Origin: UBA932 sp031548545
Lineage (GTDB): Bacteria > Bacteroidota > Bacteroidia > Bacteroidales > UBA932
Length of the DNA: 54,425 bases
Assembly (NCBI GenBank): GCA_031548545.1
Contig: JAVBQY010000023.1
Location: 1 to 54,425 of the forward strand
Direction of reading: 5' to 3'
Shown: in pieces, positions 34,271 through 43,581 of the stretch
Layout of the letters: each line of letters starts with the position of its first letter
Numbering within the stretch: the first letter of the stretch is position 1
Notes under the pieces: model-generated
Database searches by the model: none
What the model was told of the DNA's origin: nothing
The model's input: the letters and a program-made list of their open reading frames with translations, nothing else
Made by a program: the position numbers and the translations under genes

Positions 34271-35167
34271 TTACATCTTTATTTTCAGCATCCTGTCTTT
34301 ACCAAACATATCTTTCCGGCACTGAATAGTGCCAAAACCTTCTTTTTTAAAGGCCTGCGCGGTTTCATCGGCCAACGCCTCATTGATTTCCAATAATACA
34401 AAACCATCAGGAAGCAGGTTGGTACGGGCTATCCGCGCAATGGCGCGATAGAAGAGCAAGGGGTCGGCATCTTCCACAAAGAGCGCCTGGGCAGGTTCAT
34501 AGTCAAGTACATTGCGGTGCATAAAGGCCTTTTCGGAATTACGCACATAGGGCGGGTTGGAGAGCATGCAGTCCACTCCCGGCTGCGAACCAAAGGCAGG
34601 CATGGCGAAGGGCTCTTTTAAGATATCGCATTCGAAGAAGTCAACAACGGCCTCGTTACGGAGGGCATTGCGGCGGGCGACCTCCAGGGCGCCGGCAGAG
34701 ATATCACAGGCTGCGACCCGGGCTGCAGGCAGGGCTGCAGAAACGGAAACGGCAATACAACCGGAACCGGTGCACAGATCAAGCACCTGCGGCGCAGCCA
34801 TACCTTGTAAGGAATCAAGCGCCCACAAGACCAGTTCTTCGGTTTCCGGGCGGGGTATCAACACGTTTTCATTGACTTCGAAAAGATGGCCGCAGAATTC
34901 GGTTTCGCCAAGTACGTATTGGAGAGGGCGGCCGTCAGCGAGCTGGTCTAAAGCGTGCATAATGAACCGTGAACCGGGCGAAGCGGGCTCATGGGCCGAA
35001 GGCGAATAATACGGAACAACCGAAAGGCCGGGGTCGGCATAAATTTGAGCCGTAGACAAACCGGTATGATGTTGCAGTAACTGCCGGGTTATGGACCGGA
35101 TCTCCTCCTCGGGGTAAAGGACGCAAAGGCGCTCCGAGGCCAGGCGGAATAGCTCGGAAACCGTCAT
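34271..35167 (-). CDS. prmC: Release factor glutamine methyltransferase PrmC
   Basis: 298 residues. N-terminal helical domain, then the SAM-binding DLCTGSGCIAVSVSAALP and the catalytic N-P-P-Y (CMLSNPPYVRNSEK), which binds the glutamine of the GGQ loop. It methylates RF1 and RF2; RF2 is also encoded in this window at 27940-29023. Its start overlaps the last base of ddl. Confidence 0.94.
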   Translation of the reverse strand: MTVSELFRLASERLCVLYPEEEIRSITRQLLQHHTGLSTAQIYADPGLSVVPYYSPSAHEPASPGSRFIMHALDQLADGRPLQYVLGETEFCGHLFEVNENVLIPRPETEELVLWALDSLQGMAAPQVLDLCTGSGCIAVSVSAALPAARVAACDISAGALEVARRNALRNEAVVDFFECDILKEPFAMPAFGSQPGVDCMLSNPPYVRNSEKAFMHRNVLDYEPAQALFVEDADPLLFYRAIARIARTNLLPDGFVLLEINEALADETAQAFKKEGFGTIQCRKDMFGKDRMLKIKM

Positions 35168-36150
35168 TATTTCCGGGCCAGGCTATCCTCGATCAGGGCC
35201 GTGAAAGCATCGGACAGCTTTACGTCGATGGCGTGCAGCTGCTGGGGTACGATGCTTGCATTGCTCATACCGGGCACGGTGTTGATCTCAAGAAAATAGA
35301 TATCATCATTTTGGATGATGTAATCTATACGCACAATGCCGCGGCAGCCGAGCCTGTCATAAATCAATGAAGACTGTGCGGAAATGCGCTGTGCCAACTC
35401 GGGCGTGGTATCGGCCGGGGTGATTTCTTCACTCTGGCCGTTGTACTTGGCGTCATAATCGAAAAATTCATTCTCGGTTATAATCTCGGTAATAGGCAAT
35501 GGATAAGCATACTTAGCGGTTTTAAAAACACCTTGCTGCAGCTCCCGGCCGGAAATACAGGCCTCGGCCAGGGCGGTATCGCTTTCTTCAAAGGCCGCAT
35601 CCAGGGCTTTCTTCACCGCTGATACATCTTTCACCTTGGTAACGCCGCAACTGCTTCCGCTGGCATTGGGCTTGATGAACAGCGGCAGTCCCAGCTGTTC
35701 TGCCAGGGCATTGGCATCCACCCGGTCCCCCTTGCGAATGTATACTTCTTTGGCCATTTTAACACCGGCATCACGCAAAAAGCACTTGGTGGCGTATTTA
35801 TTGAACGTAAGGGTTGAAACAAAGGCGTTGCAGGAGGTGTAAGGAATTTCCAACATCTCAAAATACGATTGCAGCAGACCGTCTTCACCGGGCGTACCAT
35901 GGATAACGATAAAGGCGCAATCAAACTTGACCCTCTCGCCCTGGCCCGACATAAAGCTAAAATCGGACTTGTCCACCTCTACCGTAAACCGGTCATTATG
36001 CTGCACGGCCCAACTGGAGCCGAGGACCAGCACTTCATATACGTTATAGCGGTCACGGTCGATATTGGCGCTCACCTGGCGGCCGCTACCCACCGACACT
36101 TCAAATTCGGAGGAATTCCCTCCGTACATAACGGCAATATTTTTTTTCAT
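35167..36150 (-). CDS. ddl: D-alanine--D-alanine ligase
   Basis: 327 residues, full length. ATP-grasp enzyme: AVMYGGNSSEFEVS at the N-terminus, VIHGTPGEDGLLQSYFEMLEIPYT, LPLFIKPNASGSSCGVTKV and the metal site GIVRIDYI...YFLEINTVPGMSNASIVPQQ. It makes D-Ala-D-Ala for murein precursors in the cytoplasm. Heads a tight ddl-prmC-recX group. A 76-bp gap with short tandem repeats separates it from the RluD-type gene upstream. Confidence 0.95.
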   Translation of the reverse strand: MKKNIAVMYGGNSSEFEVSVGSGRQVSANIDRDRYNVYEVLVLGSSWAVQHNDRFTVEVDKSDFSFMSGQGERVKFDCAFIVIHGTPGEDGLLQSYFEMLEIPYTSCNAFVSTLTFNKYATKCFLRDAGVKMAKEVYIRKGDRVDANALAEQLGLPLFIKPNASGSSCGVTKVKDVSAVKKALDAAFEESDTALAEACISGRELQQGVFKTAKYAYPLPITEIITENEFFDYDAKYNGQSEEITPADTTPELAQRISAQSSLIYDRLGCRGIVRIDYIIQNDDIYFLEINTVPGMSNASIVPQQLHAIDVKLSDAFTALIEDSLARK

Positions 36151-36161
36151 AAGAAATCCTT

Positions 36162-36200
36162 ATTAAGAAACTAAGTAACTAAGAGACTAAGTGATTAAGA
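36162..36200. repeat. Short tandem repeats of the xACTAAG type between rluD-like gene and ddl
   Basis: Four to six imperfect units (AAACTAAG, TAACTAAG, AGACTAAG, TGATTAAG) stand in the gap, followed at 36216 by a TTCACTATTAACTATTCC word that resembles the IVP-element repeats. A similar attag/attaag run occurs at 42181-42208 between the HlyD and TolC genes. Confidence 0.6.
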
Positions 36201-36226
36201 GCTCGCTTCGATCGGTTCACTATTAA

Positions 36227-37276
36227 CTATTCCTTCTCTCCCGTATAGGTCCGCCACTTGTCAAGCACGCGAGAGAAATCTTCGGGCAGGTCTTTTTCAA
36301 AAATCATTTCCTCTTTGGTCATCGGGTGGACAAAGCCCAGAAGCCGGGCATGCAAGGCATGACGGGGCATGATGGAAAAACAATTATCAATAAAGCGGCG
36401 GTACTTGGAAAAAGCAATACCCTTGAGTATCTTGTTGCCGCCGTAACGGTCATCATTGAACAGCGGATGGCCGATATGGTCCATGTGTACGCGGATCTGG
36501 TGGGTGCGTCCGGTTTCCAGGCGGCATTCTATCATGGTCACATAGCCGAAGCGTTCTATTACCTTATAATGCGTAATGGCGTGTTTCCCTCCCTTTTCTT
36601 CAGGTACTACGGCAAAACGCATACGGTCTCTCGGATCACGGCCCAGCGGCGCGTTAATAGTCCCCTCCTCCTCTTTCACATTACCCCAGACCAGGGCCAC
36701 ATATACACGTTTGGTGGTATGGTCAAAGAACTGTTTGGCCAGGGCGGCATGTACATCATAGGTTTTACCTACAAGCAGCAGCCCGGAAGTATTTTTATCA
36801 ATCCGGTGCGCCAGGATGGCATCCTGGCCGGGCTTGTCCTGCAGGTAAAATTTCAGGGCGTTCATCAGCGTACCGGTATAGTTCCCATGTCCCGGATGTA
36901 CAACCAGGCCGGCCGGTTTGTTGACCACCATCAGGTAATCGTCTTCATAGGTCACATCCAGGGGAATGTCTTCCGGCAGTATTTCCAGGCCCCGCCGCAT
37001 GTAAGGCAAGACGATACTGATCTCGTCACAGGGCTTGATCATGTAGTTGGAGCGCTGCACTATTCCGTTTACCAGGATATAATCAGCCGCTGCTGCGTGT
37101 TGGATACGGCTGCGCGATGTATCTTCAAGCTTTGAGGTCAGGTAGCGGTCCAACCGGACCGTACCCTGCCCTTTGTCTACCTTAAAATGATAATGTTCAA
37201 AAAGAGGCTGCCCATCCAGCTCGTCATCTACCTCCATATCATCTCCGTCCAACCATTCTTTTGCACTATTCATCAT
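36227..37276 (-). CDS. RluA/RluD family pseudouridine synthase
   Basis: 349 residues; ATG 37273 is an alternative start. An S4 RNA-binding domain (GTVRLDRYLTSKLEDTSRSRIQHAA...VNGIV) precedes the catalytic domain with its aspartate in HRIDKNTSGLLLVGKT and RLETGRTHQIRVHMDHIGHPLFND. It makes pseudouridine, probably in 23S rRNA as RluD does, but the target cannot be proven from sequence. An extra acidic N-terminal stretch (GDDMEVDDELDG) precedes the S4 domain. The start overlaps the stop of the T9SS cargo gene (ATGATGA). Confidence 0.92.
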   Translation of the reverse strand: MMNSAKEWLDGDDMEVDDELDGQPLFEHYHFKVDKGQGTVRLDRYLTSKLEDTSRSRIQHAAAADYILVNGIVQRSNYMIKPCDEISIVLPYMRRGLEILPEDIPLDVTYEDDYLMVVNKPAGLVVHPGHGNYTGTLMNALKFYLQDKPGQDAILAHRIDKNTSGLLLVGKTYDVHAALAKQFFDHTTKRVYVALVWGNVKEEEGTINAPLGRDPRDRMRFAVVPEEKGGKHAITHYKVIERFGYVTMIECRLETGRTHQIRVHMDHIGHPLFNDDRYGGNKILKGIAFSKYRRFIDNCFSIMPRHALHARLLGFVHPMTKEEMIFEKDLPEDFSRVLDKWRTYTGEKE

Positions 37277-39273
37277 CGGGCTATTATTATTTTGCGTGAA
37301 GCTTTCACCATGTTATTTTCAAAAATGCGTACGACATAGACTCCGGCAGGGAGGCTGCTTACGGCAAAGTTTCCGTCGGACGTGTAGGCCGAAAGCACCA
37401 GGCGGCCGCCCATATTATACACCTCCACCCGTTGCTGTGCTGTTTGCGGCAGGAGGTTTTCCTCTGCACTCAGGTTGCGGATAAACACCACATCCGATGC
37501 AGGATTGGGATGCAGGAGGTAATCATCTTCGGGCGTTACGTGTGCGGGTGTGGGCGGCGGAACAAAATCATCAGGGAAATCTTCCGGTTTGCAGAAAATA
37601 GGCCGCATCATCAGGGCCCCGTCATAGATGGAATAATACCAACCGCTGTAAGGACTCAGGGCGTAGTAGTTTTTATCGCCACGGAGCGTGTTGGCATCAA
37701 AACCGATATTCAGGAAAACCTCCGAACTTTGTATCCAGCCGACATAAAAGATTTGTCCGCGGGCGAGGGGAAGAGGCTTGGCAAATTTATAAGCCACATA
37801 GGCATTCAGACTGTCCCGCAATACAGGGCGGTTAACCTGCTGGGAAAAAAGCAGGGCGCCAGGAACGCCGTCATTATCCGCCCACACGGCCAGTTTGAAA
37901 GCCCTAATATTGGCGCTGTCTTTGGCCAGGTTGAAATAGAGATAAACCCCACGCAAAGAGTCGGCGCGGAGCGACTCAAACTGCACGGCAACCCTTCCGG
38001 CGTCCGTATTATTACCGAAGAGGCCGTAGCCATTCTCGGCAGAGCCGTCATCATAGGCATAATAATCATGAAAACGCTGGACGTAGGTCGTAGTATCATT
38101 CCTCCGCAAAGCCTTACGCAAGGGGGAGGTTTCGGAGTCCGTCACCAGGTAACTCCTGATCTCAAAAGCGGCCTCCTTTTCATCGTCTGCATAGTAATTG
38201 TAGGGCGGAAAATCGTTGTATACACGGGTCTGTGTCTGGAAGTCGAAGATATTTTCGGAACCGCCGGAATAAGTGGCCGGGGCGGACATGCTGCCATAAA
38301 GCGGACGTATGGAAAAGCGGCGGGTAACATTGCTGGTTCCCCAACCAAGATTACGGTAAGTAAGCGTAAAATTACTGGTTGTTCCGAACAGGGTTTGTTG
38401 TGCATAGGTGGTATTCAGGTGATAGGCCGGCACCGAAGAATACACACTGGTTACCGGCCCCTGCGGTACGGCAATGCCCACATCCGGCAAACGGGGATCA
38501 TCAAGGTTCCGGTTCTTGTCAAGGTATACGAAACTCAGGTGCCAGGCGTCCGCATAATTGGCCCGGCCCGGTGCGTTAACGTTAACAACGAGGGTCACCA
38601 GGTTGGTAAAACGGAACTTGAAGCCGCTTTGCAGGTATTCCGGCCCTACTTCCAGCGCCCTGTATATGAACCGGCTGTTAATGGTGTCAAACTTATGTAC
38701 CACCAAGGCGCCTCCGGCGCTAAACTCGGCCACGGAACTGTCGGCCTGATTGACGGCGGCGCTCCATACCCGGCTCCATTCTCCGGTGTCCGGAGCGTAA
38801 AATTCCAACATCAGTAAATCGTTCGGCCCCGGCATGTCCGCCAGTCCTCCGGCCTGAAAAAAGAAACTCAGCACCACATTAGCCGTACCACTCAGGTTGA
38901 TGGGCAAAGAGGTCAGCGTGTCGGCCGGCGATGCGCTACCCGTCAGCCCCGGATATAAGCGGCCGTTGGCATCAAGGGGATCAAAGGTGGCCACGCCGAG
39001 GGTGGGCATATTCAAAGGGTAGTGGTCATTGACATACACACCATTGGTCGTCCACAACTGTTCATCAGGCCATGGTTTTTTAGGCACAAAATTATCTACA
39101 AAGGGGAGTTGCAGCAAATCCGGAGCCTGTCGCAGGCCCTTGGGCTGTACGCGTACCGGTTGCGGCCGGGCGTTCGGGTTTTCATCCGGGCCGACCAAAC
39201 GCTCCTGCGCCGGCAGTAACTGGAAGAACAACAGACTCCCGATGAAAAATAGAATATGCCTTAAAGCGTTCAT
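37273..39273 (-). CDS. Secreted T9SS cargo protein with type A sorting domain
   Basis: 666 residues. Signal peptide MNALRHILFFIGSLLFFQLLPA. The body has no recognised enzyme domain; it is beta-rich, with YADAWHLSFVYLDKN and a FHDYYAYDDGSAENGYG motif seen in secreted Bacteroidota proteins of unknown role. The last ~80 residues are a type A C-terminal sorting domain: LHPNPASDVVFIRN, VEVYNMGGRLVLS, SLPAGVYVVRI and a basic end. It should be exported by the type IX system and attached to the surface or released. It lies between the PASTA and RluD-type genes in one operon. Confidence 0.9.
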   Translation of the reverse strand: MNALRHILFFIGSLLFFQLLPAQERLVGPDENPNARPQPVRVQPKGLRQAPDLLQLPFVDNFVPKKPWPDEQLWTTNGVYVNDHYPLNMPTLGVATFDPLDANGRLYPGLTGSASPADTLTSLPINLSGTANVVLSFFFQAGGLADMPGPNDLLMLEFYAPDTGEWSRVWSAAVNQADSSVAEFSAGGALVVHKFDTINSRFIYRALEVGPEYLQSGFKFRFTNLVTLVVNVNAPGRANYADAWHLSFVYLDKNRNLDDPRLPDVGIAVPQGPVTSVYSSVPAYHLNTTYAQQTLFGTTSNFTLTYRNLGWGTSNVTRRFSIRPLYGSMSAPATYSGGSENIFDFQTQTRVYNDFPPYNYYADDEKEAAFEIRSYLVTDSETSPLRKALRRNDTTTYVQRFHDYYAYDDGSAENGYGLFGNNTDAGRVAVQFESLRADSLRGVYLYFNLAKDSANIRAFKLAVWADNDGVPGALLFSQQVNRPVLRDSLNAYVAYKFAKPLPLARGQIFYVGWIQSSEVFLNIGFDANTLRGDKNYYALSPYSGWYYSIYDGALMMRPIFCKPEDFPDDFVPPPTPAHVTPEDDYLLHPNPASDVVFIRNLSAEENLLPQTAQQRVEVYNMGGRLVLSAYTSDGNFAVSSLPAGVYVVRIFENNMVKASRKIIIAR

Positions 39274-39281
39274 TTTATTGT

Positions 39282-40088
39282 TTATTCTGCAATCTTGGCC
39301 CCGTCAACCGTAAGCCACACGTCTACCCGGTAACCTAAGGGCAAGGAATTATTTGAAGAACCCGGTGATTGTTTGTATACCCGGGCCAAGAGGCTGTCAA
39401 GATAGTTGCCCACGGTTTCATCATAACGCAGGGTCCCGATATTCAGCGAAGACTCCGCCAATACATCTCTCGCCTCAACGGCAGTATAACCGATCAATAA
39501 AGGCACGGCTGTATTTTCCGCCAAAGCGCTCTTTCCCACCTCCAGGTCTATTTCACTCTCTGCCGGAAGCTGTGCGCCGGGACGGATAACGGCCCCCTTG
39601 TGACGCTGGCCTAAGACATTATTAGTAGCCAGGTCATTCACATAGTTCAGGTGCCCGACATGCAAACCGGCGCTGAGCAATACGGTTTTTGCCTGGCGCA
39701 AGGAATAACCCACCACATCAGGCATTTCCACCATGCGCTGCTGCAGGGCGTTCACCGTTAAAAAAATACGGCGGTCTTTCTTTACAGTGGCATTGATAGC
39801 AGGCAATTGACGAAACACCGTACCGCGGGGACGGCTATTCACAAATACCGAATCTGATATGACTAAGCGCAGATTTTGCTGCCCGGCCAGTTGTTCCGCC
39901 TCCTCAAAGGTTAATCCGGTAAAATCCGGCACAACCTGTGATTGCCCATGGCGTGTAAACCAGGACAGGAAGAAAGCCACCAGTATCAGGAGAAACGCAA
40001 AAGCCACCACGGCCACCGTCAGGTTGCTCAGGTAAGGATGCTTACGATAAAAGGATTGCCAACGTTTTTTTAATGCCGCCATAAACAA
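39282..40088 (-). CDS. PASTA-domain membrane protein
   Basis: 268 residues; ATG 40082 is also possible. A short basic cytoplasmic start, one membrane segment (LTVAVVAFAFLLILVAFFLSW) and three PASTA domains: QVVPDFTGLTFEEAEQLAGQ, EMPDVVGYSLRQAKTVLLSA and AVPLLIGYTAVEARDVLAES. There is no kinase domain. PASTA domains bind murein or its precursors. Its cluster with an RluD-type gene and ddl is common in Bacteroidota. First gene of the operon, with a -7 box at 40102. Confidence 0.92.
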   Translation of the reverse strand: MFMAALKKRWQSFYRKHPYLSNLTVAVVAFAFLLILVAFFLSWFTRHGQSQVVPDFTGLTFEEAEQLAGQQNLRLVISDSVFVNSRPRGTVFRQLPAINATVKKDRRIFLTVNALQQRMVEMPDVVGYSLRQAKTVLLSAGLHVGHLNYVNDLATNNVLGQRHKGAVIRPGAQLPAESEIDLEVGKSALAENTAVPLLIGYTAVEARDVLAESSLNIGTLRYDETVGNYLDSLLARVYKQSPGSSNNSLPLGYRVDVWLTVDGAKIAE

Positions 40089-40101
40089 AGCTTGTAACTT
40101 A

Positions 40102-40109
40102 CAAAGGTA
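40102..40109 (-). promoter_or_regulatory. -7 box of the PASTA-T9SS-rluD-like operon
   Basis: TACCTTTG on the minus strand, 13 nt before the PASTA ATG at 40088. Confidence 0.6.
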
Positions 40110-40141
40110 GTAAAAAAACAGGAAAAATGTTTTCTTTTCGT

Positions 40142-40864
40142 TTAGTTTTTGGCCAATAAAGACTTTTTGGATGGAACAGCCACAAAATCCTTGAGATAGA
40201 AGGGTTCAAAATAAGCCACATCAACAAAGGCGCCACGGGTATAACAATCCAGCGCCGGCAGGACCATACCTGCGGCAGAAGCGGCAAGGGGAATAAAATG
40301 GGCATTGGGGTGGACAATCAGCTCCCGGCATTTTTCAGCGCCGTCACCGACAAAAACCACCGGCTGCCGGTCCAGGAGCGCATCAAAACTTCCTGCGTCT
40401 ATAATCCGGGCGGAAACAGCAGTCTGCTGTACGGCATCGGCGTCAAACACCGCAGTGTATACTTCCATGCGCCGGGCATCAATCATCGGAACGATACAGG
40501 CGCCGGAAGTCGGCAATAAAGCGCGCGACAGCACCAGGGAAGCCAGGGACTGAAGAGAGCCGACGGCAATCAGGGGTTTACCGGCGCCGTAACAAAGCCC
40601 CTTGGCCGTAGAAACGCCAACCCGCAAACCGGTATAAGAACCGGGACCTTCACTCACGGCCACCGCATCCAGGGCTGCGACACTTAATTGCTGTTCCTGT
40701 AATAATTCCTCAATAAACGGGGCCAGCAGGCGGGCATGCGCCCGGCCATTGCCATCCTCTTTCAGGGCCAGCAATTCGGTTCCCCGCGACAAGGCCACGG
40801 AGCAAACCTCCGTACCGGTTTCAATATGTAAAATTAAAGGCGACAGCATCAAATCTACACTCAT
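40142..40864 (-). CDS. tsaB: tRNA N6-threonylcarbamoyladenosine biosynthesis protein TsaB
   Basis: 240 residues; ATG 40849 (MLSPLILHIET) is an alternative start. TsaB pattern of an inactive ASKHA-fold partner: ILHIETGTEVCSVALSRG, then the SEGPGSYTGLRVGVSTAKGL signature and a C-terminal FEPFYLKDF. It works with TsaD and TsaE in making t6A37 in ANN-decoding tRNAs. It follows the HlyD-type gene by 6 nt and is likely co-transcribed with the efflux genes without a clear functional link. Confidence 0.93.
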   Translation of the reverse strand: MSVDLMLSPLILHIETGTEVCSVALSRGTELLALKEDGNGRAHARLLAPFIEELLQEQQLSVAALDAVAVSEGPGSYTGLRVGVSTAKGLCYGAGKPLIAVGSLQSLASLVLSRALLPTSGACIVPMIDARRMEVYTAVFDADAVQQTAVSARIIDAGSFDALLDRQPVVFVGDGAEKCRELIVHPNAHFIPLAASAAGMVLPALDCYTRGAFVDVAYFEPFYLKDFVAVPSKKSLLAKN

Positions 40865-40870
40865 TAGGCG

Positions 40871-42172
40871 CTACTCCTTAGCCTTCTCCGCCGTCTTTCC
40901 GCCGCCCTTCTCCTGCTTTTTCACCAGCATACCGTCTTTCAACTTCTTGGAAATCGCAGTATAAGGACCGGTAATCACCTCGTCGTTTTCGGTCAGGCCC
41001 TCAGCCACCTCTATGTACATGTTATCCTGTAGACCTGTTTTTACCGTGAGTACTTTCACCTTGTTTTCCGGGCCCAGCACAAACACGCGCTCCACGACAG
41101 CACTGGCGGCTACCGGAGCTGTAAGCGTATCCTTCTTAGCCGCAGAGTCCTTAACTACCGCCAGCACATCCGTGCGGGTAGTAATAGACTGAACAGGCAC
41201 ACAAAGCACATTGTAGCGGGTTTCCGTCTGGATAGAAACAGAGGTTGACATTCCGGGACGGAACACATATTTATTTTTCTCCGTAATCAGTTCTTTATAC
41301 GACTCGGGGAGGATAAAAATCTTCACCTCAAAATTGGTGACCTGATCGGCCGAAGTCCCCGCTGTTTTAGCGGAATGGGCAATCTGGCTGACCACCCCTT
41401 TAAACTTACGGTTTTGATAAGCATCCACTTCTATAACGGCCGTATCGCGGAGTTTCAGGCGTACAATATCATTTTCGTTCACATCCACCAGGGCCTCCAT
41501 CTCTTCCAGGTTGGCAATGCGCAACATCTCGGTACCGGCCATCTGCGTAGTTCCTACCACACGCTCCCCTTTTTCCACGCTAAGGCTGGAAACAGTACCG
41601 CTCATCGGCGCATAAATAGTGGTTTTGATCACATTTTCATCGGATTCTTTCAAGGCGGCCTCGGCGCTTTTCACATTGAACTTTGCAGCCTCTACCTGGC
41701 TAAGGCTTGACTTGTATTGTGATTCGGAGCTTTCAAAATCGGCGACCGAAATCGCTTTCTGTTCGTAAAGCGTCTTGTTGCGCTGGTAAGACTGGTTGAC
41801 CTGCACAAACTGCGCCTCGGTTTGCGCCAGCTGGGCCTTCACGGCATTAAGCTGCGCCGCCGCACGGTCACGTCCTGAAATATAATAGTCTTGTTTGATC
41901 TTCAAGAGCAACTGCCCCTTCTGCACATAATCACCTTCTTTCACATTCAACTCCACGATTTCACCGGAAACGTCAGGGCTGATTTTCACTTCCAGCACCG
42001 GCTGTATTTTTCCGTTGGCAGGAATAGCCTCAGTAATGGTCCTCAGTGTCGGTTTTTCAATAGTTACAAGTACCGCCTCGTCCTTGCCGGAACGGGCAAC
42101 AATAATCAACACAATAATCAACGCCACGGCGCCAATGATGATCCAGCGTGTTTTTTTGCTTTTCTTTGCCAT
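40871..42172 (-). CDS. HlyD/AcrA-type efflux periplasmic adaptor
   Basis: 433 residues. One N-terminal membrane anchor (WIIIGAVALIIVLIIVA), lipoyl halves around SPDVSGEIVELNVKEGDYVQKGQLLLKI and IYAPMSGTVSSLSVEKGERVVG, a long alpha-hairpin between them (AAAQLNAVKAQLAQTEAQFVQVNQ...), and a beta-barrel and membrane-proximal domain with GMSTSVSIQTE. The C-terminus is Lys/Gly-rich. It would join an inner-membrane pump to the TolC channel encoded upstream. No ABC or RND pump gene is present nearby. Confidence 0.9.
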   Translation of the reverse strand: MAKKSKKTRWIIIGAVALIIVLIIVARSGKDEAVLVTIEKPTLRTITEAIPANGKIQPVLEVKISPDVSGEIVELNVKEGDYVQKGQLLLKIKQDYYISGRDRAAAQLNAVKAQLAQTEAQFVQVNQSYQRNKTLYEQKAISVADFESSESQYKSSLSQVEAAKFNVKSAEAALKESDENVIKTTIYAPMSGTVSSLSVEKGERVVGTTQMAGTEMLRIANLEEMEALVDVNENDIVRLKLRDTAVIEVDAYQNRKFKGVVSQIAHSAKTAGTSADQVTNFEVKIFILPESYKELITEKNKYVFRPGMSTSVSIQTETRYNVLCVPVQSITTRTDVLAVVKDSAAKKDTLTAPVAASAVVERVFVLGPENKVKVLTVKTGLQDNMYIEVAEGLTENDEVITGPYTAISKKLKDGMLVKKQEKGGGKTAEKAKE

Positions 42173-42230
42173 ATATTTAGGAAATTAGGAGATTAAGGGA
42201 TTAGGAAATCAGCACAAGGACGAAAGCCGG

Positions 42231-43571
42231 TTATAATGTTAAGGGGACACCCTTGTAAAAATCTATAATTTTCAACTGGAAGATGTATTGGTACTTTGCC
42301 TGCAACTCTTCCGACTGCGCTTTCAGTAAATTTGTTTTCGACACATTATAATCCGTTGCATTCAACAAACCCGTATCGAATTTTTGTTCCACATAACGGA
42401 AAGACTCCTGTGAGGCTTTAACATTACGGCCGGAAGCCAGGTAACGGTTATACGAGGCGGCAGCATCCAGCGCCGCCGACTGGATTTCCTTATACAAGGT
42501 CTTACGGCTGTTTTCCACCTCCAGTTGCGCAATACGCAGGTTCAACTTGGCATTTTTGGCATTGGTGATATAACTCAGGTTATTGAACAAAGGAATGGTC
42601 AGACTGAAACCCAGGGTGGGATTCCGGTGGTCACGCAGCTGCTCCCAGAAAGAGTCCCGCTGTACGTCCGAAAAGAAAGAACCCAACGAGCCGCTCATTG
42701 ACAGGGTGGGCCAGTAAAAGCCTTTGGCAACGGACAGGGAGTGCGCCGCACTTTCCATACGGTATTCCGCGCTTTTTATCTGCGGCAGGTTTTGCGCCAC
42801 CTGGTAAAGACTATTGATATCATTTCCGGTATAAGCGGCATTGTCAATATCCAGCACCGGCACTACGACGGAGAAGTCCGACGAAGGATGGACATCCAGC
42901 AATTGACGCAGGGTAAGGTAATTGACGTCCACCTGGTTTTGTGCGGTAACACGCTGCACCTGTTCTCCCGCCAACTGCGCCTCCAGCTCTAACTGCTCAC
43001 TCATCGGCCTGCTGCCGGCTTCCACCAAGACCTTGATACGGCTTAGTTGATTCTCCAGGCTCCGGCAACTGCTTTCCGCCACCTTCAACACCTCCATGGA
43101 CAACAATACCTGAAGATAGGCGCGCGCCACATTCAGGGATACTTCATTTTTCAGGCGCAGCACATCCTGTTCCGCGGCCTGATAATCAGACCGGGTCTTT
43201 TTAATGTTATTCAGTTTGCGTAAGCCCTGGAATAAATCCAGCGAGGCATAGATGGACGGCGAAGTATTTTGGGCAAATGTACTTTCCTGCACTTCAATGG
43301 TTGAACCGTCCGGCTGCTTACGCTGCACCTTGGAATAACCCCAGCTCAGGCTGTGGGAGGCGCGGGCGCCCAATGAAGGCGCCAGCGCCACCTTAGACTG
43401 TAAGAGATTGTTATCATACTGTTCGGCAGTCAGCAACTGCTGTTGTATGTTAATGTTATTATCCCAGGCATAACCGATACATTGCTCCAGGCTCCACGGC
43501 TGGGCAGACAGGGAGAGGTAACAAGACAGGCTTAAAGCCAGGGTCAAGAGGTATGACAGGTGTTTTTGCAT
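42231..43571 (-). CDS. TolC-family outer-membrane efflux channel
   Basis: 446 residues from ATG 43571 (MQKHLSYLLTLALSLSCY), chosen because it starts a clear signal peptide; the longer frame from 43649 adds 26 untypical residues and overlaps the upstream gene. Two outer-membrane-factor repeats with coiled-coil helices (QQQLLTAEQYDNNLLQSKVALAPSLGA... and the matching second half NAKLNLRIAQLEVENSRKTLYKEI). It forms the outer-membrane tunnel of a tripartite exporter with the HlyD-type adaptor. Its start lies 10 nt after the stop of the HU-CCDC81 gene. Confidence 0.92.
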   Translation of the reverse strand: MQKHLSYLLTLALSLSCYLSLSAQPWSLEQCIGYAWDNNINIQQQLLTAEQYDNNLLQSKVALAPSLGARASHSLSWGYSKVQRKQPDGSTIEVQESTFAQNTSPSIYASLDLFQGLRKLNNIKKTRSDYQAAEQDVLRLKNEVSLNVARAYLQVLLSMEVLKVAESSCRSLENQLSRIKVLVEAGSRPMSEQLELEAQLAGEQVQRVTAQNQVDVNYLTLRQLLDVHPSSDFSVVVPVLDIDNAAYTGNDINSLYQVAQNLPQIKSAEYRMESAAHSLSVAKGFYWPTLSMSGSLGSFFSDVQRDSFWEQLRDHRNPTLGFSLTIPLFNNLSYITNAKNAKLNLRIAQLEVENSRKTLYKEIQSAALDAAASYNRYLASGRNVKASQESFRYVEQKFDTGLLNATDYNVSKTNLLKAQSEELQAKYQYIFQLKIIDFYKGVPLTL

Positions 43572-43581
43572 AATCAACGCA

